Shown piece by piece: positions 54,901-62,743 of a DNA stretch of 64,000 nt. Numbering within the stretch: the stretch's first letter is position 1; each line of letters starts with the position of its first letter. This stretch comes from Ulvibacterium sp965248315 (GTDB taxonomy: Bacteria; Bacteroidota; Bacteroidia; Flavobacteriales; Flavobacteriaceae): NCBI RefSeq assembly GCF_965248315.1, contig NZ_CBDFIX010000002.1, forward strand, positions 2,728,001 through 2,792,000, written 5' to 3'. The notes beneath the pieces were generated by a model, which ran no database searches, was not told the origin of the DNA, and worked only from the letters and a program-made list of their open reading frames with translations. The position numbers and the translations under genes were made by a program.

Positions 54901-56373
54901 GACTTACGGGACCAGACTTTTGATTTTGACCAAATAAGGATTACCGATGTCGCAAAAAGAACAAAAGCAGTTTTAGATGGAACTATTACCCACAGATACT
55001 TTGAGGATTGGTTTTTAGACTTGGATATTGATACCAACAATAATCGTTTTTTGATTTTGGATACTGCATTTGAGGAGGAGGTACTCTACTATGGCACTGG
55101 TTTTATAAACGGACAGGGTAGAATTTTTGGCCCAACAAATGCACTGACCATTAAAGTAGACGCAGAAACAGCAGAGGGCACTTCCCTTAAAATACCTCTG
55201 AGCGATGTAGCCTCGGTTGGAGATTACTCCTTTATAAATTTTATAGAACGCAATAGCATAAAGACTATTGAAGAACAACGTATCCTTGAGGATTTTGAAG
55301 GATTGGAGCTAGAATTTGATCTTGTGGTTACCCCGGATGCCGAAGTCGAAATTGTAACCGACCGTAAAACAGGAAGTTCACTTAAAGGAACCGGGGAAGG
55401 TATTTTATTAATACGTATCAATACCCGGGGAAAATTTGAAATGTTCGGGGATTTTGTAGTGGTAACCGGAGAATACAACTATCGGTTTGGCGGTATAATA
55501 GACAAAACCTTTACGGTTAGGCCTGGTGGAACCATCATATGGGACAGGGAACCTTTAGAGGCGCAATTGCAACTTGAAGCGGTATATTCCTTAAATGCCA
55601 ATCCTGCCCCGTTATTGGACGATCCGGGATACACTAGACGTATTCCAACACAGGTAGTTACCAAATTGACAGGGGAATTGGAAAGCCCGGATATTGAGTT
55701 TAATGTAGAGTTCCCAGGGACCAATACCATAGTCCAATCAGAATTGGAATATCGATTGCAGGACCCTACCGTAGAAGAAAGAAACGCTCTGTTTTTGTTG
55801 GCCCAAGGCTCTTTTGTTAGCGACCAAAGTGGGATAAATAGGCAGGCAGTAACGGGTAATTTATTACAATCTGCCTCAGGATTATTAAACCAGGTATTGG
55901 GAGGTGAAAATGATAAATTTAATTTGGGACTTTCCTATGAGCAAGGAGTATTGGATAGGAATGCGGATGTACAAACGGAGAATAGAATAGGCGTAACGGT
56001 TTCTACCCAGATAAGCGATAGAATATTGTTCAATGGTAGGGTAGGGGTGCCTGTAGGTGGAGCCAGCGAAACAGTGGTTGCCGGGGATTTTGAGATACAA
56101 TTATTGCTTAATGAAGAAGGGACCCTAAGCGCCAAATTCTTTAACAGGGAGAATGAAATCCAAGAGTTTTTCGCACAGAGACAAGGCTATACGCAAGGCG
56201 CGGGCCTCTCGTACGAAGTGGATTTCAATAGTTTTAAGGAACTCTTTAGAAGAGTGGTAGGCAAAACGGAAACACAAGAAAATAGATTACCCGAGACCGA
56301 AGAATTGCCCAGTTCGGTGATGGGAAAAGATAGCTTGCTGAGATTCTACCCAAAGACAAAAGGACGTCGTTAA
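51946..56373 (+). CDS. tamB: TamB-like translocation and assembly module protein
   Basis: A 1475-residue AsmA/TamB-type protein that spans the periplasm as a long hydrophobic beta-groove and takes part in outer-membrane protein or lipid transport. It has one N-terminal membrane helix (LLICILGTIILSLPAV) and beta-rich repeats, and the C-terminal TamB (DUF490) domain covers roughly the last 400 residues (GEYNYRFGGIIDKTFTV, LEYRLQDPTVEERNALFLL). The only standard start is the GTG at 51946, but the frame stays open 15 codons upstream to a TAA at 51898 and includes the basic run KKLRK that normally precedes this helix. The true start may be upstream at a rare codon. Confidence 0.87.
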   Translation: MFLLICILGTIILSLPAVQTRFAKYATTTINNEFGTHINIDRLRVSLISWDTSLKNVYVEDYKKDTLFFIDELTTSILSIRNLANGKLEFGEIDIERLNFKLKTYKENKNTNLEVFIDKLDDGKPRKPGTPPFFFSSSDIEISQSNFRLIDENRETENILDFRDLDISASDFQILGPEVSTEVQELSFKSKRDLEVEKLATVFKYTKQQMRFDSLRIKTPGSDLKGNLVFNYDRKDFADFTDKVKVVANFQDSKVAFNEINHLYDQFGKEKEVVFSSSLSGVLNDLNAEQLFLQSDNTGIRGDFNFKNLFSKSEPFSMSANMKNVTTSYYELRSLMPNILGKSIPSLFQKLGQFTIRGDADITETSIDAKVNINTAIGSSYTDLELTNVNNIDNATYEGFVSLIDFDLGDFLDNKRLGKTTLDFNVEGQGFVQDINTEVIGQIYSVNFNDYDYKDIKVSGILKEQLFDGSLVSNDENLQFNFKGLADFGEDSNNFNFIASVDHADLKKLNFINDSISIFKGNVNMDVTGNTLDNLVGDVKFTKTIFQNKNDTYYFDDFKVSSTFENDSIRVIDINSPDIITGYMKGNFRVNELGKLVQNSIGSIYTNYRPFEISEGQTMSFNFKIYNKIVDVFFPEVQFDPNTFIRGNIIADKGDFKLNFKSPKIQAYGNVADSIDIKIDNKNPLFNTYVSVADLSTSYYDVKDFSLINTTLKDTLFFRTEFKGGSEFDDSYNLNFYHTFNQENKSVIGLKRSDVSFKGNQWILNKEGNRQNKVILNRTLDSIWIEEIVMNNEEQEQIRLKGQLADSTYKDLELQFKIVSLNKITPSIDSLKLQGEVNGTLNVLQKDDVYLPSSNLAIADFAVNDMRMGDLTIGIVGNRDLTDFVVNSQITDRGVEKMGVVGNIKNDGEIPLANLLINFNELDLEPFSPLGEDVITNIRGDLSGSARIRGPVDNPEFSGILTLDNAGLAIPYLNVDYSFAPNSRVDLRDQTFDFDQIRITDVAKRTKAVLDGTITHRYFEDWFLDLDIDTNNNRFLILDTAFEEEVLYYGTGFINGQGRIFGPTNALTIKVDAETAEGTSLKIPLSDVASVGDYSFINFIERNSIKTIEEQRILEDFEGLELEFDLVVTPDAEVEIVTDRKTGSSLKGTGEGILLIRINTRGKFEMFGDFVVVTGEYNYRFGGIIDKTFTVRPGGTIIWDREPLEAQLQLEAVYSLNANPAPLLDDPGYTRRIPTQVVTKLTGELESPDIEFNVEFPGTNTIVQSELEYRLQDPTVEERNALFLLAQGSFVSDQSGINRQAVTGNLLQSASGLLNQVLGGENDKFNLGLSYEQGVLDRNADVQTENRIGVTVSTQISDRILFNGRVGVPVGGASETVVAGDFEIQLLLNEEGTLSAKFFNRENEIQEFFAQRQGYTQGAGLSYEVDFNSFKELFRRVVGKTETQENRLPETEELPSSVMGKDSLLRFYPKTKGRR

Positions 56374-56514
56374 ATACCCCACAGGAGAAAACCCTTGTGT
56401 TATATTTTTGGCATAGAAAATACCAAGGGTCTACGAAAACGATATAGCTGGTTGTATTGCCTAAATTAAGGACTTCAACAATTCCTAAATTGAAATAAGT
56501 TTGCTAATTTTGCT

Positions 56515-56522
56515 AGCTTAAA
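56515..56522 (+). promoter_or_regulatory. Candidate -7 box for pfkA-gapA
   Basis: TAATTTTG matches TAnnTTTG, with a TTG 22 bases upstream (56490-56492). It ends only 7 bases before the pfkA ATG, so the transcript would be nearly leaderless if this box is used. Confidence 0.35.
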
Positions 56523-56529
56523 ATTTTCG

Positions 56530-57516
56530 ATGGTTTCCGAAATAAAGAAAATCGGTGTTTTTACCTCAGGTGGGGATTCACCGGGAATGAATGCAGCTAT
56601 TCGGTCGGTAGTACGTACTTGTGCTTTCTTGAAGGTAGACTGTGTGGGTATCTATAGGGGTTATGAAGGCATGATCGAGGGCGATTTTAAACCCATGGAT
56701 GCCCGTAGCGTAAACAACATCATCAACAAGGGGGGTACCATTCTAAAATCTGCCAGGTGCGAACCATTTCGTACCAAGGAAGGTAGAAAAAAAGCTTACG
56801 AACAACTTAGGGCCGAAGGAATCGATGCCTTTGTTGTTATTGGTGGTGATGGTAGTTTTACCGGGGCCATGATTTTCAATCAAGAATTTGATTTTCCGGT
56901 CATAGGGATTCCTGGTACCATAGATAATGATATTTTCGGTACCACCTTTACTCTAGGTTTTGATACCGCCTTGAATACTGTTGTAGAAGCCATAGATAAA
57001 ATACGGGATACGGCCAGTTCCCACAATCGTCTCTTTTTTGTTGAGGTAATGGGAAGGGATGTCGGTCATATTGCCTTAAATGCGGGAGTGGGTGCAGGTG
57101 CCGAGGAAATTTTAATTCCCGAGGAGAACCTGGGCCTAGATCGTCTTTTGGAATCCTTGAAACGGAGTAAGGAATCCGGTAAATCTTCCAGCATAGTGAT
57201 AGTTGCAGAAGGAGATAAAACCGGGAAAAATGTGTTTGAGCTCAAGGAATATGTGGAGGAACATCTACCGATCTATGATGTAAGGGTATCGGTATTAGGT
57301 CATATGCAACGTGGAGGACCACCGTCCTGTTATGATAGGGTGTTAGCTAGTAGAATGGGGGTTAAGGCGGTGGAATCTTTATTGGAGGGCAAAACCAGCC
57401 TTATGGTAGGTGTACAGGATAATAGGCTTATATTGACACCGATAAACAAGGCAATAAAAGGGCATACTAAAATAGACAAGGAACTCATTCGGGTTTCCGA
57501 AATAATGACAACATAA
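56530..57516 (+). CDS. pfkA: ATP-dependent 6-phosphofructokinase
   Basis: A 328-residue PFK that phosphorylates fructose-6-P to fructose-1,6-bisphosphate. The ATP loop TSGGDSPGMNAAIR is at about residues 12-25. GGDGS (105-109) has Gly at the position that separates ATP-dependent (GGDG) from pyrophosphate-dependent (GGDD) enzymes, and the catalytic motif TIDND has Asp 132. Normal length for the bacterial short form. It is 23 bases upstream of gapA, forming a glycolytic pair. Confidence 0.96.
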   Translation: MVSEIKKIGVFTSGGDSPGMNAAIRSVVRTCAFLKVDCVGIYRGYEGMIEGDFKPMDARSVNNIINKGGTILKSARCEPFRTKEGRKKAYEQLRAEGIDAFVVIGGDGSFTGAMIFNQEFDFPVIGIPGTIDNDIFGTTFTLGFDTALNTVVEAIDKIRDTASSHNRLFFVEVMGRDVGHIALNAGVGAGAEEILIPEENLGLDRLLESLKRSKESGKSSSIVIVAEGDKTGKNVFELKEYVEEHLPIYDVRVSVLGHMQRGGPPSCYDRVLASRMGVKAVESLLEGKTSLMVGVQDNRLILTPINKAIKGHTKIDKELIRVSEIMTT

Positions 57517-57539
57517 TTTTTAATCTAAAAACAGATAAA

Positions 57540-58541
57540 ATGTCAAACTTGAAAATAGGAATTAACGGATTTGGTAGAATAGGGAGGTTGGTTTTCCGAT
57601 CAACCGTAAAAAGGGATAATGTTGATGTGGTTGCCATAAATGATCTTTTGGATGTGGAACACCTTGCCTATTTATTGGAATATGATTCCGTACACGGAAG
57701 ATTTGATGGAACCGTAGAGGTAAAGGACGGTAACTTGGTAGTCAACGGCAAAACCGTTCGAATTACTGCGGAAAGGGATCCCAAAAATTTGAAGTGGGAC
57801 GAAGTAGGGGCAGATATCGTGGCAGAATGCACAGGTATTTTCACAACTTTGGAAACCGCACAATATCACATTGAGGGTGGTGCCAAAAAAGTAGTTATTT
57901 CAGCACCCTCCAAAGATGCTCCAATGTTTGTAATGGGGGTAAATCATAAAGATGTAAAAGCATCTGATACCATCGTATCCAATGCTTCCTGTACGACCAA
58001 CTGTTTGGCACCTTTGGCAAAAGTCTTGAATGATAATTTCGGGATAGAGGAAGCGCTCATGACCACTGTTCATGCCACAACGGCTACGCAAATGACCGTT
58101 GATGGTCCATCCAAAAAGGATTATCGAGGTGGTAGAAGTGCTTTGTTGAATATTATTCCCGCTTCCACTGGAGCCGCCAAAGCGGTCACCAAGGTAATAC
58201 CTGAGTTGCAAGGGAAGTTGACGGGAATGGCTTTTAGGGTACCCACAGCTGATGTGTCCGTAGTTGATTTAACGGCACGACTGGAAAAGGAGACTTCCTA
58301 CGAGGAAATAAAGAAAGCATTTAAAGCTGCTGCCGATGGAGAGCTCAAGGGAATCTTGGGCTATACCGATGAAGCGGTGGTTTCCCAAGATTTTGTTGGT
58401 GATGCACGTACCAGTATTTTTGATGCAGGTGCAGGAATTGAATTGAATTCCAAATTCTTCAAACTGGTTTCATGGTACGATAATGAAGCTGGGTATTCCA
58501 ATAAATTGATAGATTTGGCTGAATACGTTCACAGTCTTTAA
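57540..58541 (+). CDS. gapA: Type I glyceraldehyde-3-phosphate dehydrogenase
   Basis: A 333-residue enzyme converting glyceraldehyde-3-P to 1,3-bisphosphoglycerate with NAD. The NAD-binding GINGFGRIGRL is at the N-terminus, followed by AINDLLD, whose Asp favours NAD over NADP. The active-site motif SNASCTTNCLAP has Cys 151. It ends with SWYDNEAGYSNKL. It shares a transcript with pfkA and is followed by a terminator. Confidence 0.97.
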   Translation: MSNLKIGINGFGRIGRLVFRSTVKRDNVDVVAINDLLDVEHLAYLLEYDSVHGRFDGTVEVKDGNLVVNGKTVRITAERDPKNLKWDEVGADIVAECTGIFTTLETAQYHIEGGAKKVVISAPSKDAPMFVMGVNHKDVKASDTIVSNASCTTNCLAPLAKVLNDNFGIEEALMTTVHATTATQMTVDGPSKKDYRGGRSALLNIIPASTGAAKAVTKVIPELQGKLTGMAFRVPTADVSVVDLTARLEKETSYEEIKKAFKAAADGELKGILGYTDEAVVSQDFVGDARTSIFDAGAGIELNSKFFKLVSWYDNEAGYSNKLIDLAEYVHSL

Positions 58542-58564
58542 GTTTTTGATGTAAGAAAAGTTTT

Positions 58565-58609
58565 CCTGAAAATATACCGTTTTTTGTGTATTTTCAGGAT
58601 TCTTTTTTT
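58565..58609 (+). terminator. Terminator after gapA
   Basis: CCTGAAAATATA (58565-58576) pairs with TGTATTTTCAGG (58587-58598), with one mismatch or G-U, followed by a T-run at 58602-58608. It ends just before the kinase ATG at 58622, so the kinase likely has some readthrough or its own promoter. Confidence 0.7.
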
Positions 58610-58621
58610 AAAAGGAAATAT

Positions 58622-59473
58622 ATGGTAGTAATAGTAGATAGTGGGGCTACCAAAGCAGATTGGATAGCTTTGGACGATAAGGGTGAACAGGTATTTTTCA
58701 CACAAACTTTGGGACTTAGTCCCGAAGTGTTGACACGCGAGGTAATAGAGGACAGACTGGCCAATAATTTTGAGCTCTCCAAGAATAGCAATAAGGTTAA
58801 GCAACTCTTTTTTTATGGCGCAGGATGTGGAACCGAACGAATGAGACGGTTTCTAAAGAAAATTTTTAAAGCTTTTTTTCCAAAGGCCAAGGCAGAGGTT
58901 AGAGAAGATACCTTTGCCGCAATCTATTCCACTACCCAAGTAGGGCATCAGGGCATTGTATGTATTTTAGGTACGGGATCTAATTGTAGCTATTATGATG
59001 GGCACCAAATGTTTCAAAAAGTGGTTTCCCTTGGTTACATCCCCATGGATGATGGAAGCGGGAATTTTTTTGGCAGAAAATTGATACGCGATTATTACTA
59101 TCATAAAATGCCCCAGGATTTGGCCATGAAGTTTTCTACGGAGTATAACCTGGATGCGGATGTCATCAAGGAAAATTTGTATAAGCAACCCAATCCCAAT
59201 ACGTATCTAGCCACTTTTGCGCGGTTTTTAGTTGAAAATAAGGATCATCCCTATTGTAAAGGTGTAATAGACAAAGGGTTTCAACAGTTTATAAATAATC
59301 ATGTAATGCAATTTGAACTGGCTACTAAGGTTCCGGTTCATTTTGTGGGCAGCATTGCCCATTATTTAAAGGATGAACTCCAGGCAGTGGTTGAAAGGAA
59401 CGACTTGGTATTGGGTGTTATTCGGCAACGCCCCATTGATGGTCTTGTTGAATTTCACAAGCAAACTATCTAA
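58622..59473 (+). CDS. BadF/BadG-type amino-sugar kinase (GlcNAc or MurNAc kinase-like)
   Basis: A 283-residue ASKHA kinase, started at the ATG at 58622 (MVVIVDSGATKADWIAL) rather than a GTG 12 codons upstream that lies within the gapA terminator. VDSGATKADW is the phosphate-1 motif and LGTGSNCSYYDG the phosphate-2 motif; PMDDGSGNFFGRKLI is the conserved sugar-site region. Related proteins phosphorylate GlcNAc, GlcN or both MurNAc and GlcNAc (MurK). With the recycling genes at 2-12 kb, it may salvage free amino sugars. Its stop overlaps the ridA stop by 8 bases, convergently. Confidence 0.85.
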   Translation: MVVIVDSGATKADWIALDDKGEQVFFTQTLGLSPEVLTREVIEDRLANNFELSKNSNKVKQLFFYGAGCGTERMRRFLKKIFKAFFPKAKAEVREDTFAAIYSTTQVGHQGIVCILGTGSNCSYYDGHQMFQKVVSLGYIPMDDGSGNFFGRKLIRDYYYHKMPQDLAMKFSTEYNLDADVIKENLYKQPNPNTYLATFARFLVENKDHPYCKGVIDKGFQQFINNHVMQFELATKVPVHFVGSIAHYLKDELQAVVERNDLVLGVIRQRPIDGLVEFHKQTI

Positions 59474-59846
59474 CGGCTACCATAGAAATTTCAACGTTTA
59501 CAAACTTGGGAAGGTTGGCAACTTCTACAGTTTCACGGGCAGGAGCAGTATCGGCATTGAAGTAAGACCCATAAACCGTATTGACTTCATTGAATTGATG
59601 CATATCCTTTAAAAAAATGGTGGTCTTTACCACATTTTCAAAAGTCATTTGGGCCTCATCCAAAATTGCACTTAGATTCTTCATGGACTGATGAGTCTCC
59701 TTTGTGATATTACCTTCAACCAATTTCCCAGTACTTGGGTCAATCGGGATTTGGCCGGAAATATACAAGGTGTCACCACTTAATATCGCCTGATTATACG
59801 GGCCAATTGGTGCAGGTGCTTCGGAAGTATTTATAATTTTTTTCAT
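59466..59846 (-). CDS. ridA: RidA-family reactive intermediate deaminase
   Basis: A 126-residue YjgF/YER057c/UK114 protein that hydrolyses reactive 2-aminoacrylate-type enamines from PLP enzymes. It has APAPIGPYNQAI at the N-terminus, SGQIPIDPSTGK, and a C-terminal DTAPARETVEVANLP, whose Arg corresponds to the active-site Arg of RidA. Normal length. It lies 37 bases downstream of lptD and is convergent with the kinase. Confidence 0.93.
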   Translation of the reverse strand: MKKIINTSEAPAPIGPYNQAILSGDTLYISGQIPIDPSTGKLVEGNITKETHQSMKNLSAILDEAQMTFENVVKTTIFLKDMHQFNEVNTVYGSYFNADTAPARETVEVANLPKFVNVEISMVAVR

Positions 59847-59883
59847 AATGGAATGATTTAAAGGTATTTAAATGGAATTCACT

Positions 59884-62652
59884 TTATCTTCTGGTTGGCT
59901 GACTTCTGTTCTCCCATTTTAGGTCACTGAGTATGGAACTTTTTATTCCTATAAAGAAATACCAGCGTTCAAAATTCCCAAAGGGGGTCCAATTAAAACG
60001 GAGAACGAAACTCTTTAAATCCCGTTCAAAACGGAGCTGGGTGAGCGTAAACCCTTTATTTTTAAAGTCATATCCTGAAGACCCTCCCACCTTCCACCTT
60101 GGAGAAAGCTCAATATCCCCGGAAAACATAAGCGAATGACTGCTAAACTCATTCTGCCTTTGATTATTGCTATAAGTGGCGGAATAGGCCAACCTAAAAT
60201 TCCAAGGAATTTTAGTACCATAAATTGGATTTTCCACATCTTCGGAGTCCCTATCGTCCCCTCCTCTAGGAGGTTCATTGAATCGGTCTGCACGCCCAAA
60301 AAGGTCATCGTCCCGGCCACCGCTCTGGGCAACATAATCATAGGGGTTTTCATCTTCGTCTTCGCCTTCTTCATCCTCCTTTTTGCCAAAGGTTTTGCTG
60401 TCAATGGAATACCCAACATTAACGTTAGCCCTGGTCAATCTAAAAAGACTACCTCCGTTATCTATGTTAAAGGTGTTTATCCGGCGTCCATTGTTATCTA
60501 TGGCATAGGGATCCAGACCTGCCGAGAAATTGATGGCCATCTTATTGTCAAGGATATTGGTGCCACCATTGATGCTCAAAGGACTTATGCGCAACGAATC
60601 CGCTTCAAAATTGTAGCCCGTGGACAAGTTTAAATTACTCAACAAAGGAATCTTTTTGGGTTCTGTTGCTGTAGAATCCTTGTCCTTTACCTTGGCTTCA
60701 AAAACGTTGGCCAATGAAAAACCTAAACTGTTGGATTTACCCAAACTTGGCGCCCCGTTTAAAGTTCCTTGAAATCTGCTGAATTGTACCACTTCCCCGT
60801 CTCCATCAATATACTCATCATAGAATTGTTCAAAGGATGGGGCGAATCCATAGCTTAAGGAAGGTCTCATAACATGGCGTATAGCCTGTATTTTTTTGTC
60901 CTCACCAAAATTGAAGGTTCCATAAAGTGTGGTACCTATACTTGCACTAAAATTGTAAGTGTTGTAGCGATCAAAGCCACTGATCGTATCCCGTACCACC
61001 TGATTCTCCTCGGCATCAAAACGCTGATTAAAGGTTTCAAGGGTCCATACGTCCTCATAATTCCCTCCTACACTTACGCTAAAAAACTTGGCCACTTTAA
61101 AGTTGGTACTAATGGGAATCCGGTGCCGGGCCCCGACCCTGGCATTGTCGAACATTCTACCCGTCAAAAAATCATCATCATTGGTGGTTAGACTGTTGCG
61201 CGCATTAACATCGTACTGAAAATTCACATTCTGGATGATACCCTTTTTAATTCCATCGCGTTTGGCAAAAGGAAATATTCGTTCTAAACTGGCCTGAAAA
61301 GTGGGTAAGGTCATCTGGATATTATCCTCTGGGGCATTGGCACTAGTATTCTGGCTATGTGTAGCCGTAACACTCATATTTACCATAGGATATTCCGGAA
61401 AGGTCTTGGAATATGAAATGGATGAATTCAAGCTGTTGTTCTGCGTATTGGGTAGGTTTTGTTGCAATAAGGAATTCTGAAAATAGGTACTACTACCCAA
61501 GTTGACGGATGCTGAAAACCGTGAATTGGGATTGGCCTTGGCATCTTGGGAATGGCGCATCTGGATATTGTAAATTGTTGTCCTACTATAATCACTGAAT
61601 CCCCTTTGGCTGGTAACCAGGTTTTCATACCTGAAGTTAATGTTTCCTTGGTATCTATAACGCTTGGAATATGCGGATTGTCCTCTAAACCCATAACTTC
61701 CATTGGTATAAAAGTCGCCAGTAAGGGTCAGGTCCAGGTAGTCACTTATGGGAAAATAATATCCTCCTCCTTGAAGAAAATACCCGCGATCCGGATCATT
61801 TCCAAAGGTGGGCATTATTAATCCTGCAGTACGCCCAACGGTAAGGGGAAAATAGGCAAAAGGCAATGCAATAGGTGTAGGCACATCTGCTATGTACAGA
61901 TTGCTAAACCCCGCGATCACCTTTTTTTTGGGTACAAATTTGGCCTTTCTAACTCGAATGTAATAATCGGGGTCTATGGTGTCCTTGGATGTGGTCAACT
62001 TACCTTCGTGCAAAAAGTAAACGGAGTCATTTTCCTTTTTGGTAATGTCCGCATATACCTTCATAGCATCGCTCCCTAATTGCCCTAAACCGGCCTGTTG
62101 TTCCGTTCGTGAATTCCATATCAATGCCTTTTGGGTATCAAAATTAAATCGGATGGAATCCGGTATTACCTCATTGCTGCCCTGCTTAAAGAAAGGGATT
62201 TGTGTGTAGTTGCCCAAGGAATCTTTGATACGACCGGCATACACCTCATTCTTTATATAGTCCAAGATGATGATGCCTGCCTTTAATTCCGTATCCTGAT
62301 AGTATATTTCAGCCTCGTTGTACAAATATATTTTTTGATCTTTTTGGCTCAATTTCACATAATCCTTGGCTTTGTATTTAATCTTATCCAATAAAATTGA
62401 TTCCTTTTTATTTAGGGAGTCCGTTTGGGTGGAATCATTGGGAATACTATTGGGTAGAGCAGAAATAGGAAAGAGGGGGGCAATTATGGTATCCTTCTCC
62501 GCCTTTATGGGTAGTGGAATTATTTGGTCTTCTTGGGCATTTACCCAAATTGAACCAACCAAAAGCAGCAATAGGAAAAGAAAATGTTTATTTGATTGCA
62601 AGGCTATATATCCTATTTTTGTAAAGGTTTGGCTTTCCCCTAGCGTTGGCAT
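59884..62652 (-). CDS. lptD: LptD-like outer-membrane LPS assembly protein
   Basis: A 922-residue (or 905-residue) outer-membrane protein. It has a signal peptide (FLFLLLLLVGSIWVNAQ), an OstA-like N-terminal jellyroll (about 85-260, KDYVKLSQKDQKIYLYNEAEI) and a large C-terminal barrel of the LptD family, which inserts lipopolysaccharide in the outer leaflet. It is longer than E. coli LptD and has an acidic loop (EDEEGEDEDENPYD). The ATG at 62652 is 7 bases from a TAnnTTTG box (62660-62667). The TTG at 62599-62601, which starts the signal peptide directly, may be the real start. It is divergent from the amidase. Confidence 0.85.
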   Translation of the reverse strand: MPTLGESQTFTKIGYIALQSNKHFLFLLLLLVGSIWVNAQEDQIIPLPIKAEKDTIIAPLFPISALPNSIPNDSTQTDSLNKKESILLDKIKYKAKDYVKLSQKDQKIYLYNEAEIYYQDTELKAGIIILDYIKNEVYAGRIKDSLGNYTQIPFFKQGSNEVIPDSIRFNFDTQKALIWNSRTEQQAGLGQLGSDAMKVYADITKKENDSVYFLHEGKLTTSKDTIDPDYYIRVRKAKFVPKKKVIAGFSNLYIADVPTPIALPFAYFPLTVGRTAGLIMPTFGNDPDRGYFLQGGGYYFPISDYLDLTLTGDFYTNGSYGFRGQSAYSKRYRYQGNINFRYENLVTSQRGFSDYSRTTIYNIQMRHSQDAKANPNSRFSASVNLGSSTYFQNSLLQQNLPNTQNNSLNSSISYSKTFPEYPMVNMSVTATHSQNTSANAPEDNIQMTLPTFQASLERIFPFAKRDGIKKGIIQNVNFQYDVNARNSLTTNDDDFLTGRMFDNARVGARHRIPISTNFKVAKFFSVSVGGNYEDVWTLETFNQRFDAEENQVVRDTISGFDRYNTYNFSASIGTTLYGTFNFGEDKKIQAIRHVMRPSLSYGFAPSFEQFYDEYIDGDGEVVQFSRFQGTLNGAPSLGKSNSLGFSLANVFEAKVKDKDSTATEPKKIPLLSNLNLSTGYNFEADSLRISPLSINGGTNILDNKMAINFSAGLDPYAIDNNGRRINTFNIDNGGSLFRLTRANVNVGYSIDSKTFGKKEDEEGEDEDENPYDYVAQSGGRDDDLFGRADRFNEPPRGGDDRDSEDVENPIYGTKIPWNFRLAYSATYSNNQRQNEFSSHSLMFSGDIELSPRWKVGGSSGYDFKNKGFTLTQLRFERDLKSFVLRFNWTPFGNFERWYFFIGIKSSILSDLKWENRSQPTRR

Positions 62653-62659
62653 TGGAGAT

Positions 62660-62667
62660 CAAACTTA
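62660..62667 (-). promoter_or_regulatory. Candidate -7 box of the lptD promoter
   Basis: On the minus strand TAAGTTTG matches TAnnTTTG. Transcription would start near 62652, at or inside the annotated ATG, which favours translation from the TTG at 62601. Confidence 0.4.
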
Positions 62668-62743
62668 CATATATTTTTTGTTCCCCTTATAGCGTATTAC
62701 CATAAATTTAACCAAGAGGGGAGCATTAAAACGCTGTTATATT

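Noticed and set aside
60136..60633. 165-codon plus-strand frame inside lptD, hydrophobic in its first half
   Set aside because: Antisense to a barrel-coding region; it lacks a plausible start context and similarity.
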